DNA from: an uncultured beta proteobacterium
GTDB lineage: Bacteria > Pseudomonadota > Gammaproteobacteria > Burkholderiales > Burkholderiaceae_C
NCBI GenBank assembly: GCA_903928325.1
Contig: CAIYQF010000202.1
Coordinates: forward strand, 1 to 5,734
DNA length: 5,734 bases
Direction: 5' to 3'
In this document: one piece after another, positions 5,473-5,734 of the stretch
Numbering within the stretch: the stretch's first letter is position 1
How the letters are laid out: every line of letters begins with the position of its first letter
Translations under genes and position numbers: made by a program
The notes under the pieces: model-generated
Databases searched by the model: none
Told to the model about the DNA's origin: nothing
Seen by the model: only the letters and a program-made list of their open reading frames with translations

Positions 5473-5734
5473 ATGCAGCAGTTTTTTGAACTCGTCAACG
5501 TCCAGCGCTGGGACGACCACCGCTACTACCACCACAGCCGGGTCAACCAGTTCCTGCACTTGATTAGCGCCCTGTCGTTTCTTGTGGCCTATGGGTTCCT
5601 CTTTATTGACCCAGTAGTCTCTGCGCTGGTAGCTTGGTTGGTGTCGATGACCACACGCCAGATTGGCCACTTCTTCTTTGAGCCCAAAGGTTTTGACGAC
5701 GTGAACCAGGCCACGCACGAACACAAGGAAGAAA
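5473..5734 (+). CDS. Small multi-pass membrane protein, Mpo1/DUF962-like motif (paralog B, 3'-truncated by window edge)
   Basis: The frame is open from ATG 5473 to the window end: 87 residues starting MQQFFELVNVQRWDDHRYYH. By my residue count it aligns without gaps to the first 87 residues of paralog A (1214-1822), with 49 identities (about 56%). Everything likely to be functional is shared: W13-D-D-H16-R-Y-Y-H20, S22-R23, N25-Q26, H29, the first hydrophobic segment SALSFL, T61-R-Q63, G65-H66, F68-F-E70-P71 and H84-K-E. The DNA matches exactly over 20 nt at the DDHRYYH segment but otherwise differs, so the duplication is old. If collinear with A, about 115 residues lie beyond the window. It diverges from the glycosyltransferase and has its own Pho-like box but no good FNR site. 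The Mpo1-like function is a motif-based guess. Confidence 0.85.
   Translation, partial: MQQFFELVNVQRWDDHRYYHHSRVNQFLHLISALSFLVAYGFLFIDPVVSALVAWLVSMTTRQIGHFFFEPKGFDDVNQATHEHKEE

Noticed and set aside
5287..5724. Long N-terminal extension of the glycosyltransferase frame up to 5724
   Set aside because: The extra 146 codons run antisense through paralog B and its promoter; family homology starts just after the ATG at 5286.
1..5734. CRISPR array, insertion sequence, tRNA or rRNA
   Set aside because: No regularly spaced repeat array, transposase, terminal inverted repeats with target duplication, or recognisable structural RNA was seen.

Overview
The window looks like a chromosomal segment of a betaproteobacterium. 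The style of the GspF, UDP-glucose dehydrogenase and glycosyltransferase proteins suggests Burkholderiales, probably Comamonadaceae (Rhodoferax/Polaromonas-like). This placement rests on protein style only and was not searched.

Layout: (1) positions 1-1205 (+) hold almost all of a type II secretion inner-membrane protein, GspF, lacking only its first few codons; it is probably the end of a gsp operon and unrelated to what follows. (2) 1214-1822 (-) is a small multi-pass membrane protein, called paralog A here. (3) 1973-3292 (-) is UDP-glucose 6-dehydrogenase. (4) 3472-4014 (+) is a membrane-anchored cysteine-cluster protein of the YkgJ type. (5) 4060-5286 (-) is a family-4-like glycosyltransferase. 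(6) 5473 to the window end (+) is the start of a second copy of the small membrane protein, paralog B. A and B are about 56% identical over 87 ungapped residues and point outwards, bracketing the sugar genes.

The most interesting layer is regulatory. Ahead of ugd, paralog A, the glycosyltransferase and paralog B lie direct repeats of a TGTCAC-like heptamer with an 11-bp period, which is the geometry of a PhoB (Pho) box. The ugd promoter carries four units in perfect 11-bp phase, with a -10-like TAGGAT exactly 10 bp downstream. Paralog A also has an FNR/Anr-type site (TTGAT-N4-GTCAA) just upstream of its Pho-like box. The intergenic regions (1823-1972, 3293-3471, 5287-5472) are therefore mostly control DNA.

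Working model (inference): a phosphate-responsive envelope or membrane-lipid remodelling locus. Ugd would supply UDP-glucuronate and the glycosyltransferase would build a glycolipid or other glycan. The paired membrane proteins carry a His/Asn/Glu pattern resembling Mpo1/DUF962 lipid oxygenases and might modify lipids. The substrates, the PhoB and FNR sites and the Mpo1 relationship all need testing; the enzyme family calls for Ugd, GspF and the glycosyltransferase are secure.
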